Shown here piece after piece: positions 42,172 through 51,082 of a stretch of DNA of 64,000 nt; position 1 is the first letter of the stretch; each line of letters starts with the position of its first letter. The notes beneath the pieces were generated by a model. It ran no database searches, was not told the DNA's origin, and saw only the letters and a program-made list of their open reading frames with translations. Source of the DNA: Streptomyces sp. LUP47B (GTDB taxonomy: Bacteria > Actinomycetota > Actinomycetes > Streptomycetales > Streptomycetaceae); the NCBI RefSeq assembly GCF_001746295.1, contig NZ_MJAH01000001.1:398468-462467 (forward strand), in the 5' to 3' direction. The translations under genes and the position numbers were made by a program.

Positions 42172-42746
42172 GAGACGGCGGTGTCGACGGGCAGGGCGCC
42201 GATGAGGACGAAGGCCACGCGGCAGGTCGTGTCACTGCGGTTGGACCAGGAGTGGCTGGTGCCTCGCTGGATGATCACGTCACCGGCTCTGGCGAGGGTC
42301 TCTCCCTCGTCCGTCAGCAGCCATATCTCACCCTCGAGGACAAGGGCGTAGTCCAGGCTGTCGGTGCGGTGGAACCAGAAGTGGCGGCCGCCGACGGTGT
42401 GTTGGGCGGCGTCGCGGGCGTGTTCGCCGTCGATGTCGTCGAAGAGGGAGTCGGCGGCGGCGTCGGTGTAGGCGGTGTCGGGCGGGAAGCTCGCGATCCG
42501 GAAGACCGTTCCGCCGGGCTTGGGGTGCATAGGCACCTGGACGTCGGCGGAGGCGGCGTCCAGGTTGCCGTCGTTGCTGACATCGCCCGGTTCGGTCTGC
42601 CAGGGGACGATCGCGCCGAATCCTTTGATGGAGTCGGACACGAAGACGTTGGGAGCCGGGCCGTCGCTGATGACGGTGGAGCGGCCGTCGGCGGTGTGGC
42701 CGGTGACGATGCGGCGTATCGGCTTGATGGCGTGCGGGTGGGTCAT
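42168..42746 (-). CDS. Cupin-domain protein
   Basis: A 192-residue protein with a C-terminal cupin barrel (HFWFHRTDSLDYALVLEGE, LLTDEGETLARAGDVIIQRGTSHSWSNRSD; metal-binding His/Glu candidates). The N-terminal half (RRIVTGHTADGRSTVISDGPAP) belongs to a family often found with aromatic ring-cleavage genes. Whether it is a dioxygenase, an isomerase or a metabolite-binding protein cannot be told. It overlaps the synthetase start by four bases and follows the second FAH gene by 17 bases. Confidence 0.75.
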   Translation of the reverse strand: MTHPHAIKPIRRIVTGHTADGRSTVISDGPAPNVFVSDSIKGFGAIVPWQTEPGDVSNDGNLDAASADVQVPMHPKPGGTVFRIASFPPDTAYTDAAADSLFDDIDGEHARDAAQHTVGGRHFWFHRTDSLDYALVLEGEIWLLTDEGETLARAGDVIIQRGTSHSWSNRSDTTCRVAFVLIGALPVDTAVS

Positions 42747-42763
42747 CTCTGTCGGTCCCGTCG

Positions 42764-43783
42764 TCAGTTCGCCGGCGTACCGAAGGGGTACGGGCGGGGC
42801 TCGGGCCACCAGGGGGCCTTGTCCGGCTCGGCGCTCAGTCGGTTGCGCAGGACACCGACGCCTTCCAGTTCGAGTTCGATGACGTCTCCGAGCGACAGCC
42901 GCCGGTCGATCTCCAGGCCGGAGCCGTTGGGCAGGGTGCCGGAGCCGATGAGGTCTCCGGGCTGAAGCCTGTCGTTGATGGAGACGTAGGCGAGCATTTC
43001 TTCCGGCGTGTAGATCATTCCCTCGGCGACGGTCTCACTCCAGACCTCACCGTTGACGCGGACGACGCCCTTGAGTCCGTCGGTGGAGGGCAGCTCGTCG
43101 ACGGTCGTGATCCAGGGACCGATGCCGTACGCGTAGTCCTTGCACTTCTGCGGGCCCATGCTCATGGCCATCTCGTAGCCCTGGATGTCGCGCGCGCTGA
43201 AGTCGTTGAAGATCGTGACGCCGAACAGGTGGGCGCGGGCGCCGTCGGGGGTCAGGTTGCTGCCCGCGGCTCCGACGATGAGGCCCATCTCGAGTTCGTA
43301 GTCGACGTATTCGGAGTAGCTCGGGTAGGGGACCTCCTCGTCGTGGCCGTAGACCACTCCGGTGGATCCCTTGAAGTAGCCGGGCGTCTTGAACAGTTGA
43401 GGGTTGGGCAGTCCGCCGCCCACCCTCTCGTGGAACCCCTTCATGTGCGCCGGGAAGGTCAGTCCGTCGCGGATGACCGGCGGGTCGACGGCCGCCACCC
43501 AGGACAGGCCCTCGATGGGCAGCGAGGCGTCATCGGCGGCCCCGCCCACGGCGCGGTGGGCGGCGTCGAGGAAGGCCGGCCCGGCGGCGATGGCGGCGGC
43601 CATGCTCGACGGGAAGTGGGCCGCGGCCAGTCGGCGGGCCGCGTCCGGCGTCGCGCCCTCGGCCTGCCTGCCCAGGGCGTAGGCCCTGGCCAGGTCGATG
43701 ACCCTGCCCTCGTCGGGTCGCGCGGCGACGATCCTGATCTGGTCACCGTCGGGGGAAGGTACTGAGATCCGACCGAGCTTCAT
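42764..43783 (-). CDS. Fumarylacetoacetate hydrolase-family protein (module A, copy 2)
   Basis: A 339-residue FAH-family enzyme, distinct from the 317-residue paralogues. The motifs DYELEMGLIVG, FNDFSARDIQGYEMAMSMGPQKCKDY and GDLIGSGTLPNGSGLEID resemble bacterial fumarylacetoacetases and related acylpyruvases. It may carry out the hydrolysis that yields acetoacetate for the adjacent synthetase. AAGGAG precedes the ATG. A full copy of the 17-bp operator sits 23 bases upstream, overlapping a TACGAT -10-like element; the TetR gene is divergent. Confidence 0.83.
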   Translation of the reverse strand: MKLGRISVPSPDGDQIRIVAARPDEGRVIDLARAYALGRQAEGATPDAARRLAAAHFPSSMAAAIAAGPAFLDAAHRAVGGAADDASLPIEGLSWVAAVDPPVIRDGLTFPAHMKGFHERVGGGLPNPQLFKTPGYFKGSTGVVYGHDEEVPYPSYSEYVDYELEMGLIVGAAGSNLTPDGARAHLFGVTIFNDFSARDIQGYEMAMSMGPQKCKDYAYGIGPWITTVDELPSTDGLKGVVRVNGEVWSETVAEGMIYTPEEMLAYVSINDRLQPGDLIGSGTLPNGSGLEIDRRLSLGDVIELELEGVGVLRNRLSAEPDKAPWWPEPRPYPFGTPAN

Positions 43784-43805
43784 GTGTGCAACTCCTTCAT
43801 CTATT

Positions 43806-43822
43806 CGAAACGTTTCGTATCG
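43806..43822. promoter_or_regulatory. Copy a of the 17-bp CGAWACG-N3-CGTWYCG operator
   Basis: CGAAACG-TTT-CGTATCG: both half-sites match the consensus. It lies midway between the divergent FAH gene (start 43783) and TetR gene (start 43898). A perfect 12-bp palindrome CGAAACGTTTCG is nested within it. Confidence 0.65.
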
Positions 43823-43897
43823 TATGGCAGGCTTGTCCCCTTGTCGATCCTGCGCTGACATTGGGGAATGAGGCCGTGCGTGGGTTAACTTGACTCC

Positions 43898-44497
43898 GTG
43901 GCTGTACGAAGCGAATTGAGTCGTCGCGCGATCCTCGACGCGACCATGGACCTCCTTGTGCGCGACGGCCGACGCGCCACCACGGTGCAGAAGCTGACCA
44001 TGGAGGCGATCGCCAAGCGGGCCAAGGTCAGCAAGGCGACGATCTACCGGTGGTGGCCGAACAAGGCCGCGGTCGTCATCGACGCCTTCATGGAGAACCA
44101 CCTGACGCACACCCGCATCCCCGAAGGGGTGCCGGTGCGCGACGCCCTCCTGGCCCACCTCAAGTCGCTGATCTCCCGCTACGCCGGCCCTCAGGGCAAA
44201 CTCGTCGCCCAGATCATCGCCGAGGGACAGTACGACCCCGAGACGATGGCCAACTTCCGCGAGCGCTTCTGGCAGGAGCGCGCCGCGGCCGTCGAGAAAC
44301 TGATGCGCAGGGGAATCGACGAAGGCGTCTTCCGGTCCGACCTCGATCCGAAGTCGGCAGCCCAGTTGTTCTACGCACCGGTCTACTTCCATCTCCTGTT
44401 CGGCGTCAGCCCGCTCGACGACGCGCTCGCGGAACAGCTCGTGGAACTGGGGATCCGCGGTCTGGAAGCGCACCCGTCGCCGGACGGGCAATCCTGA
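43898..44497 (+). CDS. TetR-family regulator, module A
   Basis: A 199-residue TetR repressor with helix-turn-helix TMEAIAKRAKVSKATIYRWWPNKAAVVIDAF and a C-terminal TetR_C-type domain (FRERFWQERAAAVEKLMRRGIDEGVF). It is nearly identical to the protein at 57736-58395 over the first 185 residues or so and then diverges. Both begin GTG GCT GTA CGA. It is divergent from the FAH-2/cupin/synthetase string with a consensus operator in between, so autoregulation and control of that string are likely. Confidence 0.88.
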   Translation: MAVRSELSRRAILDATMDLLVRDGRRATTVQKLTMEAIAKRAKVSKATIYRWWPNKAAVVIDAFMENHLTHTRIPEGVPVRDALLAHLKSLISRYAGPQGKLVAQIIAEGQYDPETMANFRERFWQERAAAVEKLMRRGIDEGVFRSDLDPKSAAQLFYAPVYFHLLFGVSPLDDALAEQLVELGIRGLEAHPSPDGQS

Positions 44498-44542
44498 CCC
44501 CTCCCCCGGCGGCGTTTCGAGTGCGCCTCAGGAGGCAGCGGG

Positions 44543-45481
44543 TCACACCGGCGGTGGGATGAACAATCCCCGGTCGGGGTCGTTGAACATCTCCTTGGAC
44601 ACGAACTCGTTCATCGGGTTGGACGTCCCCCACACGTCCGAGGTCTCCGGGTCGTCGGTGCTGTAGAGGTGGGGATGCCAGGTGTCCTCGTCGAGGATCT
44701 CCAACTCCGTGGTGTACTCCATGGTGTTGCCGTTGGGGTCGTGGAAGTACGTGAAGGTGTTGTCGCCGGCGCGGTGCCGGCCCGGGCCCCACACCTTGTG
44801 GACTCCGTCGCGCATCAGGCGGCCACTGCCGCGCATGTACTCTTCCAGGCCGCGCATCTCGAACGACGCGTGGTGCAGCGAGACATGGGGACAGCGGGCG
44901 ATCGCGATGCTGTGGTGCTGCGGGTTGCAGCGCAGGAACCACATGATCCCGCCGAGCTGCGGGTGCACGTTGGTGTCGGTGAGCCGAAAGTCCAGGTACT
45001 TCTCGTAGAAGGCCATCATGCGCTCGGGCTCGGGGGAATTGAGGACGACGTGGGACAGCCGCACCGGGATGTCCTCGCGCTCCTCGACCTTGCGGTGGGT
45101 ACGGGCGGCGACCTCCGCGGAGATCTCTACGGTGCGCCCCTCGACGTCGAAGAACCGGAAGCCGTAGCCGCCGCCGGGCGTCTGGAGCGTGTCCGGCTCG
45201 CTGACCAGCTTCACGCCGTCGGTGGCGAGGCGGGTGGCGAGGCCGTCCACCGCAGCGCGGTCGGCGGCGCCGAAGGAGACCAGGTCGAGGCGCTTGTCCT
45301 GGGAGCGGCGGACGCGGACGACGTACTGCTCGGGCGAACCCTCGGCGGCGAAGTACGTGACATCGCCGTCGGTGCCGGTCTTGGTCAGCCCCCACTGCTG
45401 CTCGTAGAAGGCGACCTGCTTGTCGTAGTCCTGAACGGCGATGTCGACGTGCCGAAGGTGGGTGATGGGTTGGTCGTGCAT
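44543..45481 (-). CDS. VOC-family extradiol dioxygenase, module A
   Basis: A 312-residue two-domain type I extradiol ring-cleavage dioxygenase. Probable metal ligands are His in RLSHVVLNSPEPE, His in SLHHASFEM and Glu in NGNTMEYTTELE; the N-terminal domain begins ITHLRHVDIAVQDYDKQV. It should open a catechol-type ring made by the adjacent FAD hydroxylase. The paralogue at 53768-54706 has the same length and differs at scattered positions. The stop faces the convergent TetR gene; the hydroxylase gene lies 41 bases upstream. Confidence 0.87.
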   Translation of the reverse strand: MHDQPITHLRHVDIAVQDYDKQVAFYEQQWGLTKTGTDGDVTYFAAEGSPEQYVVRVRRSQDKRLDLVSFGAADRAAVDGLATRLATDGVKLVSEPDTLQTPGGGYGFRFFDVEGRTVEISAEVAARTHRKVEEREDIPVRLSHVVLNSPEPERMMAFYEKYLDFRLTDTNVHPQLGGIMWFLRCNPQHHSIAIARCPHVSLHHASFEMRGLEEYMRGSGRLMRDGVHKVWGPGRHRAGDNTFTYFHDPNGNTMEYTTELEILDEDTWHPHLYSTDDPETSDVWGTSNPMNEFVSKEMFNDPDRGLFIPPPV

Positions 45482-45522
45482 GGTGAACTCCTGTGGGTGA
45501 AACAGTGTGTGCACGCGCGGCG

Positions 45523-47058
45523 TCAGGCCTGCGGGATGTTCTCCTGCTGCGGCGGACTCATCTCGCGCCGGGGTTCCGGGGCGACTGCGAGAGGCAGGAG
45601 TCGCAGCAGCGCTTCGAGTCCTTCGGGGGTGTGTGCCGTCCCGAGCACATAGCGGTCGGGACGGACCAGGACGGCAGGCGCCTCGACCGAGGTCAGCAGT
45701 TGGCCGACGTGCTGCGGGGAGGTCAGTACGGCCACCTCGGGCTCCTCCTCCAGCGCCTTGCGTACGGAATCGGGCAGTCCGGCCGTCAGTTCGGGCGTGG
45801 CCGCGAGCAGGAACCGGCGTCCCACCAGGTCGTCGAGCCGTGTCCCGTCGGGCAGCATCGGCTGCATCGAAATACGTCCGGCGTGCGGGTCGGCCGAGCC
45901 CGTGTGCGCACCCGGGCCCAGGGCGGGTGCCGGCGGGTAGCCGTCGGCCGGGTTGGCACGGATGTGCGCATCCCGCCGGGCGGCCATCACGGGGTCGGTG
46001 GTCTGGACGAGACCGGCCATCGTCGCCGCCTGCTGGACCCAGTACCTGGCGTGGTCCTTGCGTTCGGACTCGTAGGTGTCGAGCAGGGACTCGGAAGCTC
46101 TGCCACGCGAGACGAGCCGGATCTTCCACACCAGGTTGGCCACGTCACGCAGGCCGGCGCACAGCCCCTGGCCGAACAGCGGAGGAGCCAGGTGAGCGGC
46201 ATCGCCCGCGAGGAACACGTTGCCGACCCGCCACGACGTGGCCAACCGCGCGCGGAAGGTGTAAACGGCGACGCGGTCGGGTTCGAAGTTCTGCGGTGAC
46301 AGAACCCCTCGGCTCAACCGGGCGATGCCCGCCGGTGTGGCGATCTCCTCCCGGTCGTCCTCGGGGAGGACTTTGAACTCCATGCGTACCCGGTCACCGG
46401 GGAGCCTGATCCAGAGCGCGGGACGGGTGTGCCGGCCGAGGAAGACCATGTCGCCCTTGATGCCCGCCGTCCCGCGCAGGTGTCCGTCGACGACGAGCCA
46501 CGGATCGTCGGTGCCGAGGTTCTCGCCGGTTATCCCGAGCGTGCGCCTGACGGTCGAGGTGGCACCGTCACAGGCGATGACCCAACGCGCGGTGAGCGTC
46601 TGCGTCGTCCCGTCCGGTGTACGGACGGTGCAGTGCACTGAGCCGTCACCTTGCTGGATGTCCAGCAGCGTCGTACCGAGCCGGAGTTCCACATCGGCGA
46701 GCCGCTCGACTTCGGCGCGCAGCAGCGCGTCGATCTCAGGCTGGTGGAACAGGACCTCCGAGTGCCATGCCTGGGGTCCCATCTGCCCCGTGGCATGGGC
46801 CACCAGAGTCTCGCCGGCCTCGTTCTCCATGCGGTAGTCGCACATCGGCTTGATCCGGGCGGAGAGTTCCTCCCCCAGCCCCATGGACTGGAAGGAACGC
46901 ACCGTCTCACCGTCGAAGTGCACGGCCCGCGCCTGTTCCCACAGTTCGGGCTCGCGTTCGATCCCCACGGCCCGCACACCGGCATGGCCCAGCAAGGCAA
47001 GGGCCATCACCCCGACGGGTCCACCACCCACAACGATGACTTCGCAGTCCTGTGACAC
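45523..47058 (-). CDS. FAD-dependent aromatic hydroxylase, module A
   Basis: A 511-residue group A flavin monooxygenase of the MhpA/phenol hydroxylase type. FAD-binding motifs are VVGGGPVGVMALALLG, the DG motif WVIACDGATSTVRRTLG and GD motif VFLAGDAAHLAPPLFGQGL; a thioredoxin-like C-terminal domain follows (about 390-500). It should hydroxylate a phenolic substrate with NAD(P)H and O2 to a catechol for the adjacent dioxygenase. GTG start. A conserved GGTACTT dyad lies 22-37 bases upstream, also present before the paralogue. Confidence 0.87.
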   Translation of the reverse strand: MSQDCEVIVVGGGPVGVMALALLGHAGVRAVGIEREPELWEQARAVHFDGETVRSFQSMGLGEELSARIKPMCDYRMENEAGETLVAHATGQMGPQAWHSEVLFHQPEIDALLRAEVERLADVELRLGTTLLDIQQGDGSVHCTVRTPDGTTQTLTARWVIACDGATSTVRRTLGITGENLGTDDPWLVVDGHLRGTAGIKGDMVFLGRHTRPALWIRLPGDRVRMEFKVLPEDDREEIATPAGIARLSRGVLSPQNFEPDRVAVYTFRARLATSWRVGNVFLAGDAAHLAPPLFGQGLCAGLRDVANLVWKIRLVSRGRASESLLDTYESERKDHARYWVQQAATMAGLVQTTDPVMAARRDAHIRANPADGYPPAPALGPGAHTGSADPHAGRISMQPMLPDGTRLDDLVGRRFLLAATPELTAGLPDSVRKALEEEPEVAVLTSPQHVGQLLTSVEAPAVLVRPDRYVLGTAHTPEGLEALLRLLPLAVAPEPRREMSPPQQENIPQA

Positions 47059-47079
47059 CTGAACTCCATTTGCGGCTCG

Positions 47080-47095
47080 GGTACTTGGAAGTACC
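47080..47095. promoter_or_regulatory. GGTACTT/AAGTACC dyad before the module A hydroxylase
   Basis: GGTACTT-GG-AAGTACC, a perfect inverted repeat with a 2-base centre, 22 bases upstream of the GTG start. The same arms with a 5-base centre lie at 56310-56328 before the paralogous gene. It may be an operator or an mRNA hairpin affecting translation. Confidence 0.55.
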
Positions 47096-47153
47096 GTTTG
47101 ATCTCTGCACCCGCGCGTCCGCCGGACGCCCTGGGCGCTCGGCGTCCGCGGCT

Positions 47154-47756
47154 CTAGCGGCCCGGCGTGTGCCCTGGCACGGCGGGTCCGTCCACGGCCT
47201 CGCTGTCCGCGCCCGACGGACGGGCGCGGTGCTCCTCATGGCCGGCTCGTCCGGACGGGCGGCCCGGGACCGGATTGCTCCCCGCCGACGGCGCACCGTC
47301 CCTTAGGGCGATCTGCGCCCCCCGCCCGCTGAACTCGACGATGACCTCGTCACCGCGCCGCACCGTGACCTCGCAGATCACTGAGCGGCCCTGCCGGGAG
47401 CGGGTCACCGCTTCGGCGATCAGGTCGTCACCGAGGTGGCCGGGGCGTCGGAAGGTGATGTCCGCGCTCGCCGTGACGACCGGCGGGCCGTAGCTGTTGA
47501 CGGCACAGGCGAAGGTGGTGTCGGCCAAAGCGAACACCAGGCCTCCGTGCACGATCGCGTGCCCGTTGACCATGTCCGGCCGGACCCGCATCCGTGCGCG
47601 CGCCCGCCCGTCGGCGGCCGACTCGACCTGTATTCCGAGGAGTTCACAGGTACGGTCCTCGCTGAGCAGTTGGCGCACGCTCTTCGCCACCTGCCCGTCC
47701 GTGACGCGCTCCGCGTCATCGCGACGGCCGTCGGACGTGAACGGGTCGGGCGTCAT
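47154..47756 (-). CDS. PaaI-family hotdog thioesterase
   Basis: A 200-residue hotdog-fold acyl-CoA thioesterase of the PaaI class (RMRVRPDMVNGHAIVHGGLVFALADTTFACAVN, with the catalytic Asp region GGLVFALAD). PaaI enzymes release stalled aryl-CoA or hydroxyphenylacetyl-CoA. The last 50 residues or so (GAPSAGSNPVPGRPSGRAG...) form a low-complexity tail beyond the usual fold. ATGA overlap with the NMT1-like gene upstream. Module B lacks this gene; the corresponding 260-base gap there holds no homologous frame that I can see. Confidence 0.83.
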   Translation of the reverse strand: MTPDPFTSDGRRDDAERVTDGQVAKSVRQLLSEDRTCELLGIQVESAADGRARARMRVRPDMVNGHAIVHGGLVFALADTTFACAVNSYGPPVVTASADITFRRPGHLGDDLIAEAVTRSRQGRSVICEVTVRRGDEVIVEFSGRGAQIALRDGAPSAGSNPVPGRPSGRAGHEEHRARPSGADSEAVDGPAVPGHTPGR

Positions 47757-48622
47757 GGACGCAGCTCCAGACCGAGCGGGCGGCCGTCGTACAGGTCATC
47801 GGCAGCGGGCGCCCGGTCGGGCATCATGCCGAGCTTGTCGCGCATCGTCAGGACGCACTCCAGACCTGCACGAGCAGGAGCCAGCGAAACCGGGCGGGTG
47901 CGCAGCGCGGCCCGCGCCGAGGCCGGTCCATAGCCGCCTCTCGTCAGCACGTCCAGGATCTGTTCGTCCTCAGTGACGTGCAGCCACTTCCGCGCCGCGT
48001 CGAGGGCCGTGAGATAGAGCGAGAGCTTTTCCCGCCCCGCCTGCCGCGTCGCGGGGCCGGCCACGACACCCTGCCCAGGGAAGTCCGGCACCTCGTCCTC
48101 GACCGCGAGCAGCGAGACGAACCCTTCCTGTTGCGCCATTTCGTCCAGCGGCGGCCCCAGCCACGCCGCGTCGATCGACCGTGAGCGCAGGGCCTCGAAG
48201 CGCTCGCGCACCCCACCCACCGGCTCGAACTCGTACGCGCCGGGCGGGAGACCATGGTGCCCGAGGAGATGACGGAGCAGGACGGCGAAGCCGTTGTCCG
48301 GCGCATCGACGCCGAGCGTTGCGCCCCGCAGGTCTTCCAGCCTCGTCACCGAGGGCTGCGCGACCAGTCGGAGCGGTGTCGTCGACTCGATCTGGGCGAC
48401 GACTCGGAGGTCGCCTCCGCCGGAGTTCCACACGATCAGGTTGTCGATGGCCGTGACGCCCGCATCGACGTCGCCGGTCAGGAGTCGGTCACGCTGGTCC
48501 GTCGACGACTCGATCAGCACGGTCTCGACCTCTAGGCCGACGTGGGCGAAGAAACCCAGCTCGTGGGCAACGACACACACGGGTGGCGGAACGAAGACCG
48601 CCTGTCGAAAGCACGCCGTCAT
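47753..48622 (-). CDS. Cytosolic NMT1/THI5-like periplasmic-binding-fold protein, module A
   Basis: A 289-residue protein with the two-lobed type 2 substrate-binding fold of the NMT1/SsuA group (FRQAVFVPPPVCVVAHELGFF, VETVLIESSTDQRDRLLTGDVDAGVTAIDNLIVWN, GATLGVDAPDNGFAVLLRHLL, VPDFPGQGVVAGP). It has no signal peptide, lipobox or membrane segment, and no ABC permease or ATPase genes are near. It is therefore probably cytosolic and possibly enzymatic, like 4,5-dihydroxyphthalate decarboxylase, which uses this fold. The start at 48622 is shared with the paralogue (same length, 289). Confidence 0.78.
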   Translation of the reverse strand: MTACFRQAVFVPPPVCVVAHELGFFAHVGLEVETVLIESSTDQRDRLLTGDVDAGVTAIDNLIVWNSGGGDLRVVAQIESTTPLRLVAQPSVTRLEDLRGATLGVDAPDNGFAVLLRHLLGHHGLPPGAYEFEPVGGVRERFEALRSRSIDAAWLGPPLDEMAQQEGFVSLLAVEDEVPDFPGQGVVAGPATRQAGREKLSLYLTALDAARKWLHVTEDEQILDVLTRGGYGPASARAALRTRPVSLAPARAGLECVLTMRDKLGMMPDRAPAADDLYDGRPLGLELRP

Positions 48623-48666
48623 TGGAGTGCTCCTCTCTGCACGAGGTGGCCTCACAGTAGGTCAAT

Positions 48667-48683
48667 CGAAACGGAACGTCTAG
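48667..48683. promoter_or_regulatory. Copy d of the 17-bp operator (degenerate)
   Basis: CGAAACG-GAA-CGTCTAG: left half perfect, right half CGT kept, rest degenerate. It lies 45 bases upstream of the NMT1-like gene start in module A. Confidence 0.4.
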
Positions 48684-48792
48684 GATCGCAGCCGGTAATC
48701 TTTTCTCATGCAGGGCACGCTGGGGTCCGCACGCAGCGCAGTGGGTGCCAACGCGGATGACCTGGCGAAATGAAGCGGCCTACGCTTCCATT

Positions 48793-48809
48793 CGAAACGG
48801 TCCGTACAG
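48793..48809. promoter_or_regulatory. Copy e of the 17-bp operator (degenerate)
   Basis: CGAAACG-GTC-CGTACAG, 78 bases upstream of the thiolase start. The left half is perfect; the right half matches CGTA only. With copy d it brackets the divergent region between the NMT1-like and thiolase genes. Confidence 0.4.
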
Positions 48810-48886
48810 TATCTTCCTCGCTGGAGAGCCGCCTTCATGCCGGCCTGCCCGCACGCACCCGTTCGCCATCCTGAGAGGTGCATGAC

Positions 48887-50110
48887 ATGCCTGAAGCCGT
48901 CGTAGTCGCTGCCGCCCGCACGCCCATCGGGCGCGCTTTCAAGGGTTCCCTGAAGGATGTCCGCCCCGACGACCTCGCGGTGACGGCGGTCCGCGCGGCC
49001 CTCGACCAGCTACCCGGACTGGACCCGACACAGATCGATGACCTGCATCTCGGCTGCGCCGAGCCGAGCGGCGAGCACGGCGCCAACATCGCCCGGCGGG
49101 TGGCCGTACAGCTGGGGCTGGACGAGGTGCCCGGCACCACGGTCAACCGCTTCTGCTCGTCCTCCTTGCAGACCGCCCGGATGGCCTTCCACGCCATCAA
49201 GGCAGGAGAAGGCCACGTCTTCGTCAGCGCGGGTGTCGAGTGCGTCTCCCGGTATCAGCACTTCGGGCCCACCGGAGCGGATGCCGACGACGTCTTGAAC
49301 CCGGCATTCGATCAGGCCAGGGACCGCACCGCGGAGGACGCGCGAACCAACGGCCTGTGGACCGATCCCCGCTCCGACGGCCTGCTGCCCGACGTCTACA
49401 TCGGGATGGGGCAGACAGCGGAGAACGTCGCGGGCCTTTCCAAGATCAGCCGCCAGGAGCAGGACCACTACGCCCTGCGCAGCCAGCAGCTGTACGCCGA
49501 GGCCGCCGAGTCCGGGTTCCACGCCCGGGAGATCACCCCTGTCCGAAGGCCCGACGGCACGGTGATCGCGACCGACGACAGCCCGCGCCCCGGCACCACG
49601 TACGAGGCTCTGGAAGGTCTCCAGCCTGCCTTCCGGCCAGGCGGCTCGGTCACCGCCGGAAACTCCTGCCCGCTGAACGACGGAGCCGCCGCCGTGGTCA
49701 TCATGAGCGACGTCAGGGCGCGCGAGCTCGGCATCACTCCCCTCGCCAGGATCGTGGCCACCGGCGTGTCCGGCCTGTCCCCGGAGATCATGGGCCTGGG
49801 ACCGGTCGAGGCCACACGGCGGGCCCTCGCGCACGCCGGTCTTTCGATCGGGGACATCGACCTGTTCGAGATGAACGAGGCGTTCGCCGTTCAGGTCATC
49901 GCCTCTCAGCGCGAACTCCGCATCCCGCTGGAAAGGCTCAACGTGCACGGTGGGGCCATCGCGCTGGGGCATCCGTTCGGTGCGACCGGTGCCCGCATCA
50001 TGACCACGTTGATCAACGGTCTGCGTACGCGCGACGCGCAGTGGGGCGTGGAGACCATGTGCGTCGGAGGCGGACAGGGCATGGCCGTGGTGCTGGAACG
50101 CCTCAGCTGA
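48887..50110 (+). CDS. Acetyl-CoA C-acetyltransferase (thiolase)
   Basis: A 407-residue thiolase: acyl-carrying C90 in VNRFCSSSLQTA, GHPFGATGARI with the catalytic His, and the C-terminal CVGGGQGMA with the proton-shuttling Cys. It would split acetoacetyl-CoA from the acetoacetyl-CoA synthetase into two acetyl-CoA, or act on 3-oxoadipyl-CoA. The ATG at 48887 has AGAGG eight bases before it; a GTG nine bases earlier is less likely. It is divergent from the NMT1-like/thioesterase/hydroxylase/dioxygenase string. Confidence 0.9.
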   Translation: MPEAVVVAAARTPIGRAFKGSLKDVRPDDLAVTAVRAALDQLPGLDPTQIDDLHLGCAEPSGEHGANIARRVAVQLGLDEVPGTTVNRFCSSSLQTARMAFHAIKAGEGHVFVSAGVECVSRYQHFGPTGADADDVLNPAFDQARDRTAEDARTNGLWTDPRSDGLLPDVYIGMGQTAENVAGLSKISRQEQDHYALRSQQLYAEAAESGFHAREITPVRRPDGTVIATDDSPRPGTTYEALEGLQPAFRPGGSVTAGNSCPLNDGAAAVVIMSDVRARELGITPLARIVATGVSGLSPEIMGLGPVEATRRALAHAGLSIGDIDLFEMNEAFAVQVIASQRELRIPLERLNVHGGAIALGHPFGATGARIMTTLINGLRTRDAQWGVETMCVGGGQGMAVVLERLS

Positions 50111-50489
50111 ATCGCCCCCTCGCGGACCTGGAGTCCGACGCAAACGGGCGCAGCTTGGCGTACCCGCCCCAGCGACCCGCGTGGAGTTCGAAAGGGAGCG
50201 CCTGGGGGATGCACTGACCGGCCCAGTCCCTCCCGGATTCCGGGCGGGACCGGCTCCCCGGGGCAGCCGAGTGGGCTCCGAAAGTCGACTGAAGCGTGAT
50301 CCGCGTGCAGCCCACGACTGCCGCATCGGCAAGGCCACTCCGAAGACCGCGGCAGCTACGAGGAGGTGCATCGAGTGGAGGACAGGGTATTCGGCCCGGC
50401 CGACGGAGTCGCCGCTGAGACAGCGCAGGAGGCGAGTTCAGCGAAGCCCGCAGCATCTTCCGGGAAGCGACAGTGCCGAAGGCGCCCCC

Positions 50490-50974
50490 GGGATCAGGAC
50501 CGCCAACGCGATCCCGCAGGTACCCGACGCGCCATCCTCGTGGTGGCCGACGCCGAGTAGGGAGCGACGGCTCGAGGAGTCCATCCAGGTCACTCGGACT
50601 CGCAGGCTCGCGGAGGCCGCACGAGGCTCCGCGCACTGGGCATGTGAGAACCCGGCGTGGGTGCACGCACTGACCCGCCAGGACCCCGGCATGCGCCCGC
50701 CCGCTGCCGAGGACGCGCGGGTCGCCGAGTTGTTCAAGGGCATCGAGGACATGCGGGAACGACAGGTGCGCAGTGAATTCCGCAGTGATCTCGACGTCGG
50801 AGCCCTCGCCCTCGTCTTCTTCGCCGCCTCGATCTCTCCGGTGGCTTTGCCGTGGCTCCCCCGTGAACCACCCAACAGAACCACGCCTCACCGGAGTTCA
50901 TCGACCACTACGCGAAGCAGGTGAGCCGGATCATCTCCGCACTCGCTGAAGCGACGGTCGCCGAGAACTCGTGA
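50490..50974 (+). pseudogene. Decayed TetR-family regulator gene
   Basis: GTRRAILVVADAE followed by a stop resembles the first TetR helix. Further on, RVAELFKGIEDMRERQVRSEFRSDLDVGALALVFFAASISPVALP resembles a TetR C-terminal domain. After a frameshift near 50880 the last helix PEFIDHYAKQVSRIISALAE continues to a stop at 50972-50974. The DNA-binding helices are missing. The first boundary is approximate. The stretch 50111-50489 before it shows no other supported gene. Confidence 0.5.
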
Positions 50975-51082
50975 GTGCCGCGCCGGCCCGGTGTCGAGCC
51001 CGGCCGAGACCGGCACCTCGACGGGCATTGACTCCGCGCCCCATGCGACGGGCGCATCTGGCCTCCGAAGGCGCAGAGCCTG

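Noticed and set aside
50181-50924. 247-residue plus-strand frame taken as an intact protein
   Set aside because: Only its C-terminal part resembles TetR and the last helix continues in another frame; described as a pseudogene instead.
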